Shown here: positions 33,801 through 44,540 of the stretch, piece after piece
Layout of the letters: the number at the start of each line of letters is the position of its first letter
Position numbering within the stretch: position 1 is the stretch's first letter
NCBI GenBank assembly: GCA_011037195.1
Contig: JAAEAF010000346.1
Span: 164,205 to 228,204, forward strand
Origin: Triatoma infestans
Taxonomy: Eukaryota > Arthropoda > Insecta > Hemiptera > Reduviidae
DNA: 64,000 bases
Reading direction: 5' to 3'
Program-made: the position numbers and the translations under genes
Notes under the pieces: generated by a model
What the model saw: only the letters and a program-made list of their open reading frames with translations
What the model was told of the DNA's origin: nothing
The model's database searches: none

Positions 33801-36800
33801 TTGAAATAGAGAAAGTTGGGATAGTGTCTCACACTTATGTGTTTTTGTTTCAGTCACAGAACTACAGAGTTGCCGATCGAACGAAAATGTTGGACCTGCA
33901 ACATTCTAAACTTATAATGCACAGTGTTGGGCGTCTGCATGCACTTTGCTATGTACTTCTTCAAAGGGGGCTTTTAAATAAAGGAGATTTAGCGCCATTC
34001 TATTGTGAAAAAGATGGTGCCGTATTCGATAATGTGTCTCGAGGTGCTTTAAAGGTGCTATCCAAAGTTATAGAAAAGTATTGGCCACCAGAATGGTAGG
34101 ATATTTTTATTTTATTCCAGTGTTAACTTTGCTGTTTTGCCCAATCAACATAAAAAAAAAATGACTGTTTTTTTAATAAAAAATTAATTTTTTATTATCT
34201 GTTTTATGAATTTTGTATTAAAGTTCCAAATATAGCCCATTATGTTTAACAGTTGTAAGGCAAACTTTCTGCCAGTTGTTGCATTACCTCGGTGATACCA
34301 GTCTTTGGTTTGCAATCAATAAACTTCTGCACTCCAGTTTCAGCTTATCACTGTTCATTTCATTTGCGCAAGTGAGATGGAAATTTTTATCAGAAGTTCT
34401 TAAGTATTCATTATCCTAGTGGTCTGGTGAGGTGTAAGTTCATGAGGCATATCCTGCATCTTTTGTTTACCTTTCCAATAGAATGGAGATGGTGTGTTTA
34501 AGCACAGCCAGTTTTGCACCAAGTACATTAATACTTGTGGTTCAATTAGACAAGGTAGCTTCCCGTAGAGCTTTACAAAGCCCTGATTCTTTCTAAGTTG
34601 TATCACCACTTTTGAAACTAATGCCGGGCAGTATGCTGATCATAGTTGCTGCAGAACTTAGTTTAGAGAAGGGCCTTATCTTCTAAAAGATAATATTACC
34701 TTCTTTACGCAATCGCAAGCGATTGGGTGTAGGGAGACAGTTCAATGTTTTCCTTCCCACTGCCTTGTTACTGTTCTAATGTAAAGCTTTTTAGAACCGG
34801 CTGCTGAATTATTGAGACTTACTTCAGCCAGATATCCTTCTTCCTTTACTTTTTTCTTAAAGAATCAGCAGAATGTAGATATCGTTGGCGATTCTTAAGA
34901 GAAATAACTTCTCTTTCAAAAGAAATAGTAAAATATCTAATTGGGTGTGCGTAGAAATTTTTAATTGTGAACATTATCTGCTAATCTTTTCATTAGTTGA
35001 TCCTGTTCTCTTTCATTATGCATAAACTTGTCAAGAAAGTTTTGGTGGATGGTGACAGCGTTACAATTCACCTGCATCCACACTCTTCCTAGATGCTGTA
35101 GTGACCACAACCAAATATGTCTGAAGAAAATAATAAAGTGAAAAAAATTAATGCTCAATTTTTCACGCGGACTTAACGTCCTACTAAGCATCTTGGACGG
35201 GGGCGGAACACATACCTTATATTAACAATTTTCCAGCAGGTATACATTTAGCAATTTTATCTCCTAAGTACATGTCCGTGCTCATTATCAATCAACCAAA
35301 ACCTTATACAAAACATAATAGATTCAAATGTGTTAGAATTTTGGTTCCATTGACGTATCTCTTTTGTTATTTTCCCTAAATAGATTATATCTGTCTTTTA
35401 AAATAATTCTATTTCTTTTTAGGAAAGAAATTAGTGAAAGACTTCGCAATGAACAAGACCATGTAATCAAGAAATTAAACAATTTATTTGTACCTCAAGA
35501 AAATAGTTTTATTACAATGTGCCATGGCGATTGTTGGACTTGCAATATGATGTTTAAATATAGTCCTTGTGATGAGAATTATCCAGTAGCTGTCAAGTAA
35601 GTATTATAAGTAAACAATATTTGAATAGAATCCGGTTATACTGATAGTTAAAAAATAGATAATTCCTATCTTGTTGATATAATCACTCCCTTATATCCGG
35701 ACAAATCGGTTCTGCAATAAGCTGATCCTTTTCAATGATTGAGAGCCTGGCTATTTTTTGTTAATTGACGCCACATATCCTCCCAAGTTTAAAGTCGCTA
35801 TTGATACCATCATAACCATTGCAGCTAAGGTCATGCTTGTTCTAAACATGTTTCCGGGCCCTCTCAACTCGCATTCTCTAGAAAATTTGGGCGCCCCTGT
35901 CTGTGTTGGCAATGGAAAGAAGGATGTGTTCGCCATGTTGGATTCGTCATATCTGATTTTAACCGTTTCTTATATTTACTCAGGTTCGCAAACCATAAGT
36001 TGCTTATTGGTCAAACCATGGCTAGAGATCCAGTTCCCTGCCCTCAGAAAGTGGCCAAACAAACAATTTTAAATCAATATAAATAAACAATTTACTAATG
36101 CTTTTAAATACTCTTCAGTTATATTTGAAGTGTCTTTTCTTTCCAAAAAGTAAGGTAAAATATCTCTGGTCATACGTTAATTTTTGACGTTTCAACAATA
36201 TTGAAATTCCTGCCAATTTTCAAATAGAACATTTAATGATGCTATTTGAAATTCAATTTAAAGGCTGGAATCCATAAATCTTATCTTCCAGAGATTAATA
36301 TCACTAGCCTAACAATCCTGCCTTATTTATGTTTTCGCTTTTTGGTAACATTAACATGTGTGAGCAACTATTTTCAAAGATGAAGTAATCGATGAATAAA
36401 ATTAGAACCAAAATATCAGTACCTTGAGAACTCAGTTGTAACTATTTCTATCGAACTAGATATTGCTATATTAATTTTCCAAATTCATGTCAGCTATCCC
36501 ACTAGTTTTATGCAACCCACGTTAACTTCATGGTAAAGAGTTCAAAACATCAAGTTTATTCGTTTGATGAGTAACTTTTCTATAGCAGATATCGCAAATA
36601 TATTGTATTTTGACCTAACACAACCTATATCTTAGACGGCTATCATTTCTAAGTATGAATTCAACAATATAGCACCGGATATCAGAAAAATTATATTTTT
36701 GCTCATCGGTCATTGTTAGTGTTTGTATTGTAATGTGGCCTGAGACAGTTCTTGTTCTTCCAATATGGCCCAGATAACTCAAAAGGTTGGACACCCCGGT

Positions 36801-37823
36801 TATATAAAAAGTTACTTTCATGTTGACGGTGATCTATATTTTAGCGTTCTCAGATTGGAATCAGAGAGCTCTCTATTTTTAATTTCTTAAGTGACCACAA
36901 TTTTTTTGTTACTGCAGCTACTAGACATGGTCTGGGTACAATTTGGAATCTAACTTATTATCTGAGATTTCTTTTCTGTTGCAACTCATGCTGATGACAT
37001 GCAGGAAAACCCTCGCTAATAAGGCTTTTACTCTTTTGGTATTGATGATATCATTGGCTTTTACGAAGCCAGTTTTATTTGCTGTTAACCTTAAATCAAA
37101 ATTTTTTTAATGAGGTCAGGGAATAAGATATGATTTGAATAACGAACACTCTTAAGGTCAAGATTTGCAAATATTGCTCGAAATAAATTGCAACAACACT
37201 GCTGGTGTGATGAGTTCTAGTGAATTCCAATTCTAACATTAAAAAAACACGGAAAAATGGTAGAAGAATGTAATTTCAAAGATAACATATCGTAAACAAA
37301 ATATTAAAGAAAGGTGGTTAAGTACCTAATTTCTTTCATATTTTAATTCGAATTCATCTTTTAATTGCGATTATTGCTATTGTATTAAAAATAATAATAA
37401 TCTTTATGTTTCAGATTTATTGATTTTCAAGAAGCACACATTAACAGTTATATATTTGATTTGGTGCACCTTTTGTACGTCAGTATACACCCAGAAGTTC
37501 GGCGGTCCAATTATGAACAATTACTCTTAGTCTATCACAAATCATTACAATCAACATTAACTTTGTATGGCTTTGATGACCGGACACCAACGATTGAACA
37601 AATACATTCCGATGCTAAACGTATTGAATACTATGCTTTTACTGCATGCTTTATCTCACTACCAATTACCACGGCTAATGTTAAAGGTGCTTTCAAAATG
37701 GAACATTTGGAAGTAGGTTGCAATAACGTAGAGGTTTTCAATGAGGATATATTTAATAGTGATTTGTTCAGATTAGCTGTACAACCAGAACTTAAAAAGT
37801 GGTTTAATGAAGGGTTATTTTAG
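27707..37823 (+). CDS. EcKL-B: ecdysteroid-kinase-like protein, apparently intact
   Basis: EcKinase/CHK-kinase-like protein, 412 residues, normal for the family. Exons: 27707-27736, 30222-30479, 30576-30701, 33854-34095, 35423-35596, 37415-37823; introns in phases 0, 0, 0, 2, 2, all GT-AG. Visible motifs: ISVIIKK (Lys73/74, ATP side), MLVFEDLK at the end of exon 3, the catalytic-loop HGDCWTCN (His253, Asp255, Asn260) and FIDFQ (Asp280, metal binding). No signal peptide or membrane segment is evident, so it is probably cytosolic. The family phosphorylates small molecules, with ecdysteroids and xenobiotics proposed; the substrate cannot be told from sequence. It is the only complete gene in the window and holds the 19 residues that A and C have lost. 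No expression evidence is available. Confidence 0.88.
27815..28225. repeat. Fold-back pair in EcKL-B intron 1
   Basis: Left arm (reverse) about 27,815-28,085, right arm (forward) about 28,125-28,225, homologous to 10,635-11,050. The right arm has a perfect CTGATGA at 28149-28155 followed by the GGGTAAACGCCC hairpin and GAAACC; the sequence that would finish a hammerhead fold is deleted. Confidence 0.65.
28875..29300 (+). repeat. Intron 1 repeat, single copy in EcKL-B
   Basis: Starts CATCCCGGGAATGGTGAACG and runs to the TCCACAAAATGTAATTATTATTATGAT block. Not tandemly duplicated here, unlike A and C. Confidence 0.65.
29301..30221. other. Remainder of EcKL-B intron 1
   Basis: AT-rich. The 96-codon open frame at 29,572-29,862 is in the intron, is not conserved in A or C, and has no recognised domain. 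Confidence 0.55.
30222..30479 (+). CDS. EcKL-B exon 2
   Basis: 86 codons after TTTCTGCAG, donor GTAATT. Residues 11-96. Confidence 0.9.
30576..30701 (+). CDS. EcKL-B exon 3
   Basis: 42 codons after TTGCTTAG, donor GTAAGA. Residues 97-138, ending MLVFEDLK. Confidence 0.9.
30751..31720 (-). mobile_element. LINE RNase H / C-terminal fragment in EcKL-B intron 3
   Basis: Minus-strand LINE tail as in A, with CRVCETEEETP near 31,060 and the RNase H remnant at 31,400-31,700. The (TTA)n tail at 30,751-30,808 is much longer than in A or C. Confidence 0.75.
31721..32231. other. Intron 3 stretch with GT repeat
   Basis: GT microsatellite at about 31,780-31,808, then a TCAATATCGAAAAATCG repeat relic. 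No gene. Confidence 0.5.
32232..32575 (-). repeat. Single reverse satellite unit in EcKL-B intron 3
   Basis: Reverse copy of the 320-bp unit, homologous to 15,330-15,665. Confidence 0.7.
32612..33326. repeat. Large palindrome in EcKL-B intron 3, full-length form
   Basis: Arms begin GTTCCTTTTATTCCTGACCG at the left and return as CGGTCAGGAACAAAAGGAAC at the right. Left arm includes TCATCAGAGGAAATTCACCA, right arm TTGGTGAATTTTCTCTGATGA. A and C keep only the inner part, because about 540 bp to the right (33,240-33,790 here) are missing from them. A long GT tract lies at 32,751-32,796. Confidence 0.85.
33277..33316 (+). ncRNA. Hammerhead-ribozyme-like motif, best preserved
   Basis: Stem I can form between 33277-33281 (TTTCT) and 33312-33316 (AGGAA), five pairs including one G-U. 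CTGATGA is at 33282-33288. Stem II is GGGT-GAGA-ATCC at 33290-33301, then GAAA at 33302-33305, and a short stem III region ending in GGTC, with C33311 at the expected cleavage position. One extra T (33289) and a weak stem III count against activity. Confidence 0.4.
33854..34095 (+). CDS. EcKL-B exon 4
   Basis: 242 nt after TTTGTTTCAG. Contains SQNYRVADRTKM, GRLHALCYVLL and the 19-residue segment missing from A and C. Ends in TG before GTAGGA; Trp219 is completed by exon 5. Confidence 0.9.
34096..35422 (-). other. EcKL-B intron 4 with unidentified decayed coding patches
   Basis: On the minus strand several short stretches in different frames look protein-like: DKFMHNEREQDQLMKRLADN (about 34,970-35,030), NRQRYLHSADSLRKK (about 34,850-34,900), GYLAEVSLNNSAAGSKKLYI (about 34,780-34,840) and MPHELTP (34,440). 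I do not recognise the family. A and C keep a shorter version. It may be the remains of a transposon or a captured gene piece. Confidence 0.35.
35423..35596 (+). CDS. EcKL-B exon 5
   Basis: Acceptor TTTCTTTTTAG is intact. Encodes KEISERLRNEQ and the HGDCWTCN catalytic loop. Donor GTAAGT, phase 2. Confidence 0.9.
36030..36840 (+). pseudogene. hAT-type transposase C-terminal relic in EcKL-B intron 5
   Basis: Reads EIPANFQIEHLMMLFEIQFK near 36,205-36,265 and LFGNINMCEQLFSKMK near 36,335-36,390. The latter resembles the conserved C-terminal dimerisation motif of hAT transposases of the ZBED/GTF2IRD2-like group (FGSxYxCEQxFSxMK). Ends near AAAGGTTGGACACCCC at 36,780. Frame broken. Absent from A and C, so it was inserted in B or lost from them. 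Confidence 0.6.
37415..37823 (+). CDS. EcKL-B exon 6
   Basis: After ATGTTTCAG; completes Lys277, then FIDFQEAHINSY, and ends KKWFNEGLF and TAG. Confidence 0.9.
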
Positions 37824-37883
37824 CAAACTGATAAATAAGTTACAAAAACAAAGACCCACAAGAACAATTGCAATAATTCTGTT

Positions 37884-37889
37884 AATAAA
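37884..37889 (+). promoter_or_regulatory. Polyadenylation signal of EcKL-B
   Basis: AATAAA about 60 bases after the stop, conserved in A and C. Confidence 0.6.
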
Positions 37890-38206
37890 ACATATTTTAG
37901 TTAAAGGATCGAAGAACCAATGTCGTATAAATACATAATGATATTGTAATAAAACTAAACAGGTTTCTTAAGGGAGTTCATTTACCGAACTCGCTAATGG
38001 ATACTCTTTTCGCAGACATCCAGTTTCCGTTTTCTAGGAACTACATTTTTGGACTCAAGGGTCTTCAAACGTGAAACGTTCGGGCGAAAACTCAATTTTG
38101 AAAATTGCCACGATCGCAATAATTCCGCTAATAGCAGTAATTACAGAATGTAAAAATAGATTTGAAAATATTTTTTGCTGTTTGACAGTGTAGTGTAATA
38201 AATATT

Positions 38207-38655
38207 ACTTTCTCTTACTCCTAGTAAGAGGAAGTATTGTAATCTGTCAATTTTCGATATCGAGTTTTCACCGGAAATATCCGTTTTGAGGTCCCCTGAG
38301 TCCAAAAAAGTGGTTTTTAGCAAATGGTTTGTGTGTGTGTGTCTGTGTGTGTGTGTGTGTATGTGAACAGCATAGCTCAAAAACGAAAAACCGTAGAAAA
38401 CTGAAACTTAATATTCCGTTTAGGTATCACCATGCGATCTGACTGTGCGTTATCTGTCAAAATTCCTCAACCGGAAGTACCACTTTACTAGTTGACTTTT
38501 TTACTTTTTTGCGTTTTTCTCAAAAATGGCTCCAAGGATTTTCTTTAAACTTGATACATCAATTGCATATACAAGGAGCTACAACTTTTATTTGAAACAT
38601 TTCTCTGGGAAAATTGATTTAAGGGCCCTTCTGGTGGAGGGGTGGGGTTAGGTTA
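38207..38655 (+). repeat. Dispersed repeat, GAGGAAGTATTG family, single module
   Basis: Begins CTTACTCCTAGTAAGAGGAA, a short palindrome, then TTTTCGATATCGAG, a GT microsatellite (38,330-38,361), CAACCGGAAGT, and GTTGGAGCCATTTT-like sequence in the form ATGGCTCCAAGGATT. Inserted next to the relic seen 3' of A. Confidence 0.75.
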
Positions 38656-38679
38656 TTTTTATTATTTGTTGGCATCTAC

Positions 38680-39310
38680 TGGCTGCAAATGGCAATAGAT
38701 TTCCACTCAGGAACCGAGCGAATATGGCAAATATGTTCGACAGCTATAAAAACACTTGCATTATTTGTCTACGGGAAGGGACCAAACCTTTTGGTGCCAG
38801 ATAGCTACCTCAAAAAAGAACAACAACCGGAGGTCTTACAAAAATCCAGACCCAGTTCTCACCCAAGGTTCGCCACAATCCAAACTAAAGGAAGTAGCCT
38901 AAGCTCTTCCACAGACATCCTGAACCGAACTTCCTTACAACCTTAGAAAACCTGTCATATAAGATGGGTAGGTGTTTCTTTCTCTATCTCATAGACACTG
39001 CAAAAGGGGTCTGGGATGAGCTTCATTATGTAGAGTATCTTCTTAAACCATAATGCTGATGCCTGCGAGAGGTCCGTGAAAGATACAGCAACATCTTGCT
39101 AATAGCTCTGTCCACTGGAGCCCCAACAAGCATCTTATAACCCTGAACTCACCCATAAGGATGAATACTGTTAAACTCTCCCTGACTGGAAGACATGTGC
39201 CCAAAGATACTCCAACAATAGGCTGGGCACCAATGAAAGGGAAGGAGGCACCTAATTTGGCAAATCTATCCACCTCCTCATTCCCAAAAATTCACATATG
39301 ACCTTGTACC
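38680..39310 (-). mobile_element. LINE C-terminal fragment, minus strand, 3' of EcKL-B
   Basis: Homologous to 19,150-20,060 but with one module instead of two. Minus-strand reading includes ASFPFIGAQPIVGVSLGT (about 39,215) from the region after RNase H. Confidence 0.6.
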
Positions 39311-39471
39311 CAGGACACATAAACTCAGCTAAAAATGCTTTAATCATCCCGAAAGTATTATTTTTTTTGTAACATCTAAATTTATAAATATAAAGCGCAA
39401 TTAAAAACACGTATGAGATGTAAATTTAGAAAATGTTTTCTCATGAAAAGTTCATAGAACATTGTTAGGAC

Positions 39472-39750
39472 CCTAAAAAAAAAAAAAAAAAAAAAAAAGC
39501 TATGGCGCAACAGCCTATTAAGGGCCAAGGCTTGGCAGATGGCGATTTATTTAGTGGGGGAGTGTCGTAAGCACGCCGCAGTTCCCACGCCGTTTAGTTC
39601 CGTCCTTTGCTACTACCTAGGGCGCTACTAACAAGCTTCCCACTTTTTATCACGTTGCTCTTCAACACAGACTTTTCGCTCACAAGAATCGAACCCTGAA
39701 TTCTCGCACGAAAGGTGAGTGCGCTAGCCACTAGACCAACGCGTGAGGAC
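39472..39750 (-). mobile_element. tRNA-derived SINE
   Basis: On the minus strand the head has a tRNA-like A box TGGTCTAGTGGCTAGC (39723-39738) and B box AGGGTTCGATTC (39686-39697), about 40 bases apart as in RNA polymerase III promoters. The body follows, ending at a long homopolymer (39,477-39,498, A on the plus strand). AGGAC on both sides (39467-39471 and about 39,746-39,750) may be the target duplication. Not present 3' of A or C. Confidence 0.75.
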
Positions 39751-39804
39751 TATTTTCAAGAAAGAATATATATTATAGAACATTATGTAATATTAAATGA
39801 TATC

Positions 39805-39817
39805 ATATTACGCTTAC
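39805..39817. other. Empty insertion site of the jockey-type element
   Basis: ATATTACGCTTAC stands here uninterrupted, one base different from the 13-bp duplications around the element at 20317-24539. The flanks on both sides match the flanks of that element. Confidence 0.9.
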
Positions 39818-39879
39818 TGAAATTCTACCTATAGATCTAAAAATTTTAATAAAATGAAATACATACTTGATTAAAGAAT

Positions 39880-40574
39880 TTATTGCAATTAATAATGTTA
39901 TTTTTTCAAGCCTAATGAAACTGTAAAATTATAGCTCTAAAACTTTATGGTGATTATTTTCGTCAGAGCGACAATGACGTCAGCGATTTGTATTGTGATG
40001 CTTCATTAATAGACATGCTGAAGAGGAGTTGATGTGTAGCAGTCATACAGTACAGACCTTATACTTTTGCTCTGTGATTTTTATCATTTTTTAAGCGGTT
40101 CTGCAAGTTTTTTTGGCTCTGTTTTTTGTGGATGTGCGCTGCAGTACATACTTTTTAACTGTGTGAAGTTTCAAGGATTTTTTATCGAGTGGTTTTTCTA
40201 CCATTAACGAATTATTGCTATAAATTATTAACAATACTACTTCGTCATTAAACTACTGGACTTTGAGGGAGGGGAGCAGCTTATCGCCTACTAGTAAACA
40301 AGGTTATGTTCAACTGACAGAGTGAGTGCACATTCTGTCTCTGTCTCTTTTTAATGTTTTTTCTTCACTGGTACCATCATCTGATCACTGTTTATTTTTC
40401 TACAAATAACTTAAATTTTTACAACTGCTTCAGTTTATTCTTAGTTTATTTACTTATTTATTTCTTCAATTATTCATTTCTGAATTTTATTCATTTATTT
40501 TTATCATTGTTATTGCTATTGTTATTCATGGAACGACTCCAAAAATAGATAATTATTCAATAACTGCTTGTAAG
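39880..40574. other. Non-coding spacer
   Basis: Homology to unit A ends near 39,880. After that I see no gene. The part nearest 40,574 may be the 3' UTR of the minus-strand LINE that follows. Confidence 0.45.
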
Positions 40575-43500
40575 AGTTATTGAGGGATGAAAACATTGGG
40601 TTTTCTTTTGTTACGTCCTGGTTATTTAATTTCATTTATTTGTTTTTCGTTTTAGTGTGGTTGTTAATATACTTTTAGAGTTTCAGATTGTTATTTTTAA
40701 TAAAGTCATACATTTCCATGTAAATCCTACCATCATCATATGACAAGATGGTGTTCAAATTTGCGGGGAGAGGGCAACCCGTTGTTAGGACAGCCTTCCA
40801 CAGTTGATCCCTTCCTTTATTGTTTTTGGGACATTCTAATATTAAGTGGTTGGTATCTGCTATAGTATATGGGGAGCAAGAACAATTTGATCTACGTTTA
40901 CACCAATTCTGGCTAGGTGTTGAGGTGAATAATGTAATGTGATAACAAGAAGAAGTGATAACAGAAATATATAATTTTTAATTATAAAAATTATAACTAG
41001 TGGTGCCAGCCAGACGCTATTACTCAATACAATAGCTGCCTGCAGTCAGTGCACGGTCAAAGGACCGCCCGCCAAAGACACACCGCTTTCACAAGGGTCA
41101 ACAAATCACTCAAAAACCGACCATCTGGCTACAACCTTTGATAACCGCCAACACCTGTGCAAGAACTAGGTCAACACACGGCAACAGATGTTTGAGTGTG
41201 ACCCGTAATTACAAGACTTGTCAATGTGTGGGGATGGCAATATAAGGCATCTCTATAGGAAATGGGAGGACTATTCTTCAATATTTCATCAGCGTAACAT
41301 CAAGATCCTACCAGCGACATAATTCATACATCTGAGCGCGTCCCTATCTAAGTATTTAAAGATATATTATTTATCAATCATTATAGTTGGTGCATTCTAG
41401 TTACAATTCAAATCATTTTAAATTAATTGTAGTTTATCTTTCCAAACGCTTAAATTATTGTTAAAATATACTTATACCTATTTTCGTAAATTCGTAATTC
41501 ATATTCCGAGTAACAACTCTCTAAAATCTCTAACTAACTCCCAACTATTCATCGCATCACAACACCTCTCCAAGACATCTGAACCCATTACACTAATTAT
41601 GGTTAAATCGTAGTCGGGTAATTGTGCTATGGAACCTTCTATTGAAATTAGTGTATTTGAGGAACCAAAGTATTTTGTGGATATAAGGCTGTATAGATGT
41701 ATAAAACCGACTGTTTTGACAAAATATACTCCTTCTCCCATTCACTGTAACTAGCAGCTTTTAAATAATTTTTTATGTCTGATGTTAAAAGTGAGTTTCG
41801 AGATACCTCTTGTGTTATGGCTTCCTTTGCCTTAACATCAGCCATTACGTTTCCTCTCAAGCCAATATGTCCCTTCATCCAGATTAAATGAACTGATTTA
41901 CCTATCTGTAAAATGTTGGTTTTTCATTGGACAGTTTCCAGAATTAGGGAGGAAGCGTTATTTCCGGGGTCTTTTAATTTATCGAGGATGCTCTTACTGT
42001 CTGAGAGAATTAGGATTAGAGATTGGTCTATTATATCAATGAATATTAAGCCTTGGAATATTGCGATTAGTTCGGCAGTGAATATGGATGAGCATCTGTT
42101 TAGTTTAAATTGTAAGGGAGAGTTAGTGTTTATGTCGAAAATCGCACACCCGACACCCTCCCGACTCTTAGACCCATCTGCGAAAATTTGGTAACCGCAA
42201 GGAAAGCAGCGATGCAACTTGTCCATAAGCACGCATTATTTACAGAATCGGCAACGTTTTATTTGTATTGGTAAAAATTAGTGTGAATATTTTTCTGAAA
42301 TTTCATAGAGCAGACAATATCACAATTAAAAGTCTGTAATAATTTGTAACGTTTTATTTGTTGTGCGAAGTGGGGCAGATTGCAGAATTGTTCAACCAAA
42401 GTGGGGACCTTCTTTTTGTGCCAAAACTTTTCTATAAATACTCTTGGAGTGATTCTACAAATGCTTTGAATACAAGGATGATTTTGTATGTAAAGCCTTT
42501 CGATAATAAAGCGTGACGCCAGCAACTTCCTTCTGATTACCAGAGGATGCTGCTTGGATTCCGCTAAGAGAGCGTTAGTTGGAGTAGACCCAGATAGCCC
42601 CTCAAGGCTTTATATTGTACTTTATCATTTTGTTTTAAGTGAGTGGTGGCAGCATCTCCATAGAGGAAGCACCCATAGTCTAGTCTTGACAATACCAACT
42701 GCCTATATATCATTAGCGATATTGTTACATCAGCCCCATAATCGACATGATTAATACATCTTACAATGTTGATACACTGTCACACTTTTTAATGATGTAA
42801 TTTATATGCTGTTTCCAGAGAAGTTTTCCGTCAATGAACATACCTAGTGTCTTCATTACTGATTCTATTCGTAAATGGTAACTTCCAAGTTTCACTGGAG
42901 ATTGTATAGAATACCTCCTTTTATAAGTGAAGACAGTTACGCTACTCTTTTCTCTGGAAAGCATTGACCATTGTTAGTGCACCATCCGTCAAATAGTTTC
43001 ATTGCTCTGCCAAGTTTGTTTATAGCTTCCTCCAATATTTGTGGTTCTATAGAGTATTATGTCGTCAGCAAATTGTGAGACACTGATTTCCGCTCCTATA
43101 GATTCACCCAAGTTTGCTGTGTATATATTAAATAGCAGTGGGCTCAGTACAGCTCGTTGAGGAAGGCCGACATGTGTTTGTCGAGGTCCCATATATTTAA
43201 CCATTATATCTTATTTGTATGGTACGTGTCGAAAGAAAGTTATACACATGGCTGGTAGAGGTGCCACTGGATATTATTTTATGTATAAGTATTGGAATCT
43301 GGACGTTTTTGTACACATTTGTTAGGTCCAGGTTTGCGGCGACCATAAAGGTGTTATCGAAGAATGAATTATGCACTTCCATTACGAAACTGGACAGTGC
43401 ATTTAATGTACAGTGTTTTTCCCTGAATCCGTTTTGATATGTAGGAAGTTTACTTTCAGATTCGATCCCCATTCCAAACTTGTTTTGAACAGCCTCTCAA

Positions 43501-44150
43501 ATGTTTTCCCGACAAAAGAGGATATCGCTATTGGCCAGTATGATTCAATCGCTCCGCATCTTTTCCTGGCTTTAACAATGGTGCAACTACTTGTTTACTC
43601 CAATCTTCAACCCTTACATGTTTGGTCCAAATTTCGTTCAGAATGTGGAATAATGTCTTTTTCCCTGATTCGGAAAGATGTGTAAGCATCGGATAGTGGA
43701 TAATATTTTCACCCGGGGAGGTGTTTGGGTTAACTTTGATCGCTTGAAGCAGCTCTGGATAACCGAAAGGTTTATTTAATACGTGAGAGTTATCTGATAT
43801 TTCTGGCAGTTAGTAACTCTCAGGAACTATTTCAGGGGACAAGAAATTCATAAATTCTGTGACCCACTCTCCACTTGTAGACATCGCCTTAGGAAAGCTA
43901 TGCCTTCACCCTACTCCAAATCTCTTTTACTGGCGTGTTTTTATTAAAAGAGGAGCAGAATTCTATCCATTTTTCTTTCTTTTTTATTTTGTATACTCTA
44001 CGGCACTGAGCTGTACACTTGATGAAATGAACCCACGTAGGTGAGTTTTTATAGGTTTTAAAAGCTGAAATGTTATTTTCCTTCAGTCTGTCACACTCCT
44101 TGTCCTACATGGTTTGGGGGGGAATTTTGTTTTATGTTCTAGATATGGCT
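40575..44150 (-). mobile_element. LINE with RT and RNase H, minus strand, 5'-truncated
   Basis: Read on the minus strand from 44,150: a linker segment with KEKWIEFCSSFNKNTPVKEI (about 43,950), then a reverse transcriptase with YQNGFREKHCTLNALSSF (about 43,430) and FADDIILY (about 43,065), RNase H with IFADGSKS (about 42,175), SIFTAELIAIFQGL, LILSDSKS and KGHIGLRGNVMAD (about 41,860), and a cysteine tail with CSCSPYTIADTNHLILECP (about 40,860). Frames are broken many times. It contains the solo LTR at 40933-41592. No endonuclease part is present. It lies only in the spacer after EcKL-B. Confidence 0.82.
40933..41592. mobile_element. Solo LTR nested in the LINE
   Basis: It starts TGTAATG and ends CATTACA, the TG...CA inverted ends of an LTR. 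Flanks are ATAA before and CTAA after, a 4-bp target duplication with one change. Removing it joins the LINE reading frame (RLRFNH to the HLARIG-type segment). A TATA-like ATATAAGG lies near 41,241. No coding region. Confidence 0.72.
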
Positions 44151-44157
44151 TTATATG

Positions 44158-44275
44158 TTCCTGGTCTTGAGACTGCAGTGACTGTCGAGTCTCAGAAAAC
44201 TGTCTCGAGACTGAAAGTGATCTCAAATGGACAACCCCCTGAGACTGTGAGAGTGTCACAATTGGACACTTAGCA
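44158..44275. mobile_element. Right end of the Harbinger-like MITE (truncated)
   Basis: Matches about 7,650-7,778 and ends with the same terminal repeat (one base changed) and TTA. The left three quarters are missing because the duplication junction falls inside the MITE. Confidence 0.75.
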
Positions 44276-44540
44276 TTATGACAGAATGCTCGGGCTGTGA
44301 GAAAATTAGTTTCAGGATCTTCGGTCGGAACCGGGTGTCTGCGGGAGAGCTTAGGCTATTTCCCTTTCAGATTATTTTCCGATTTGTTCGGACTGCGGTG
44401 AATCTTAGATGGATTAGACCCCAACGTGGATATTTTTTCTAGACCCGGATTGTTGTTGTTTTTCTTGGGGTAGCTATATTGGCCCAGTGGGGCTTTGGAT
44501 AGCGTAGGGTTTAGTCCTTCCCCACAGACAAAAAATAATA
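44276..44540 (+). mobile_element. LINE 3'-end fragment
   Basis: Copy of 7779-8045, with the same FGRN and RTAVN tail, ending in CCCCACAGAC and an A-rich tail. Confidence 0.65.

Noticed and set aside
35758..36072. 104-codon frame in EcKL-B intron 5
   Set aside because: The A and C counterparts are frame-broken and no domain is visible; probably chance or part of an old repeat.
40354..40548. 64-codon Phe/Leu/Tyr-rich frame
   Set aside because: T-rich low-complexity DNA, probably the 3' flank of the minus-strand LINE.
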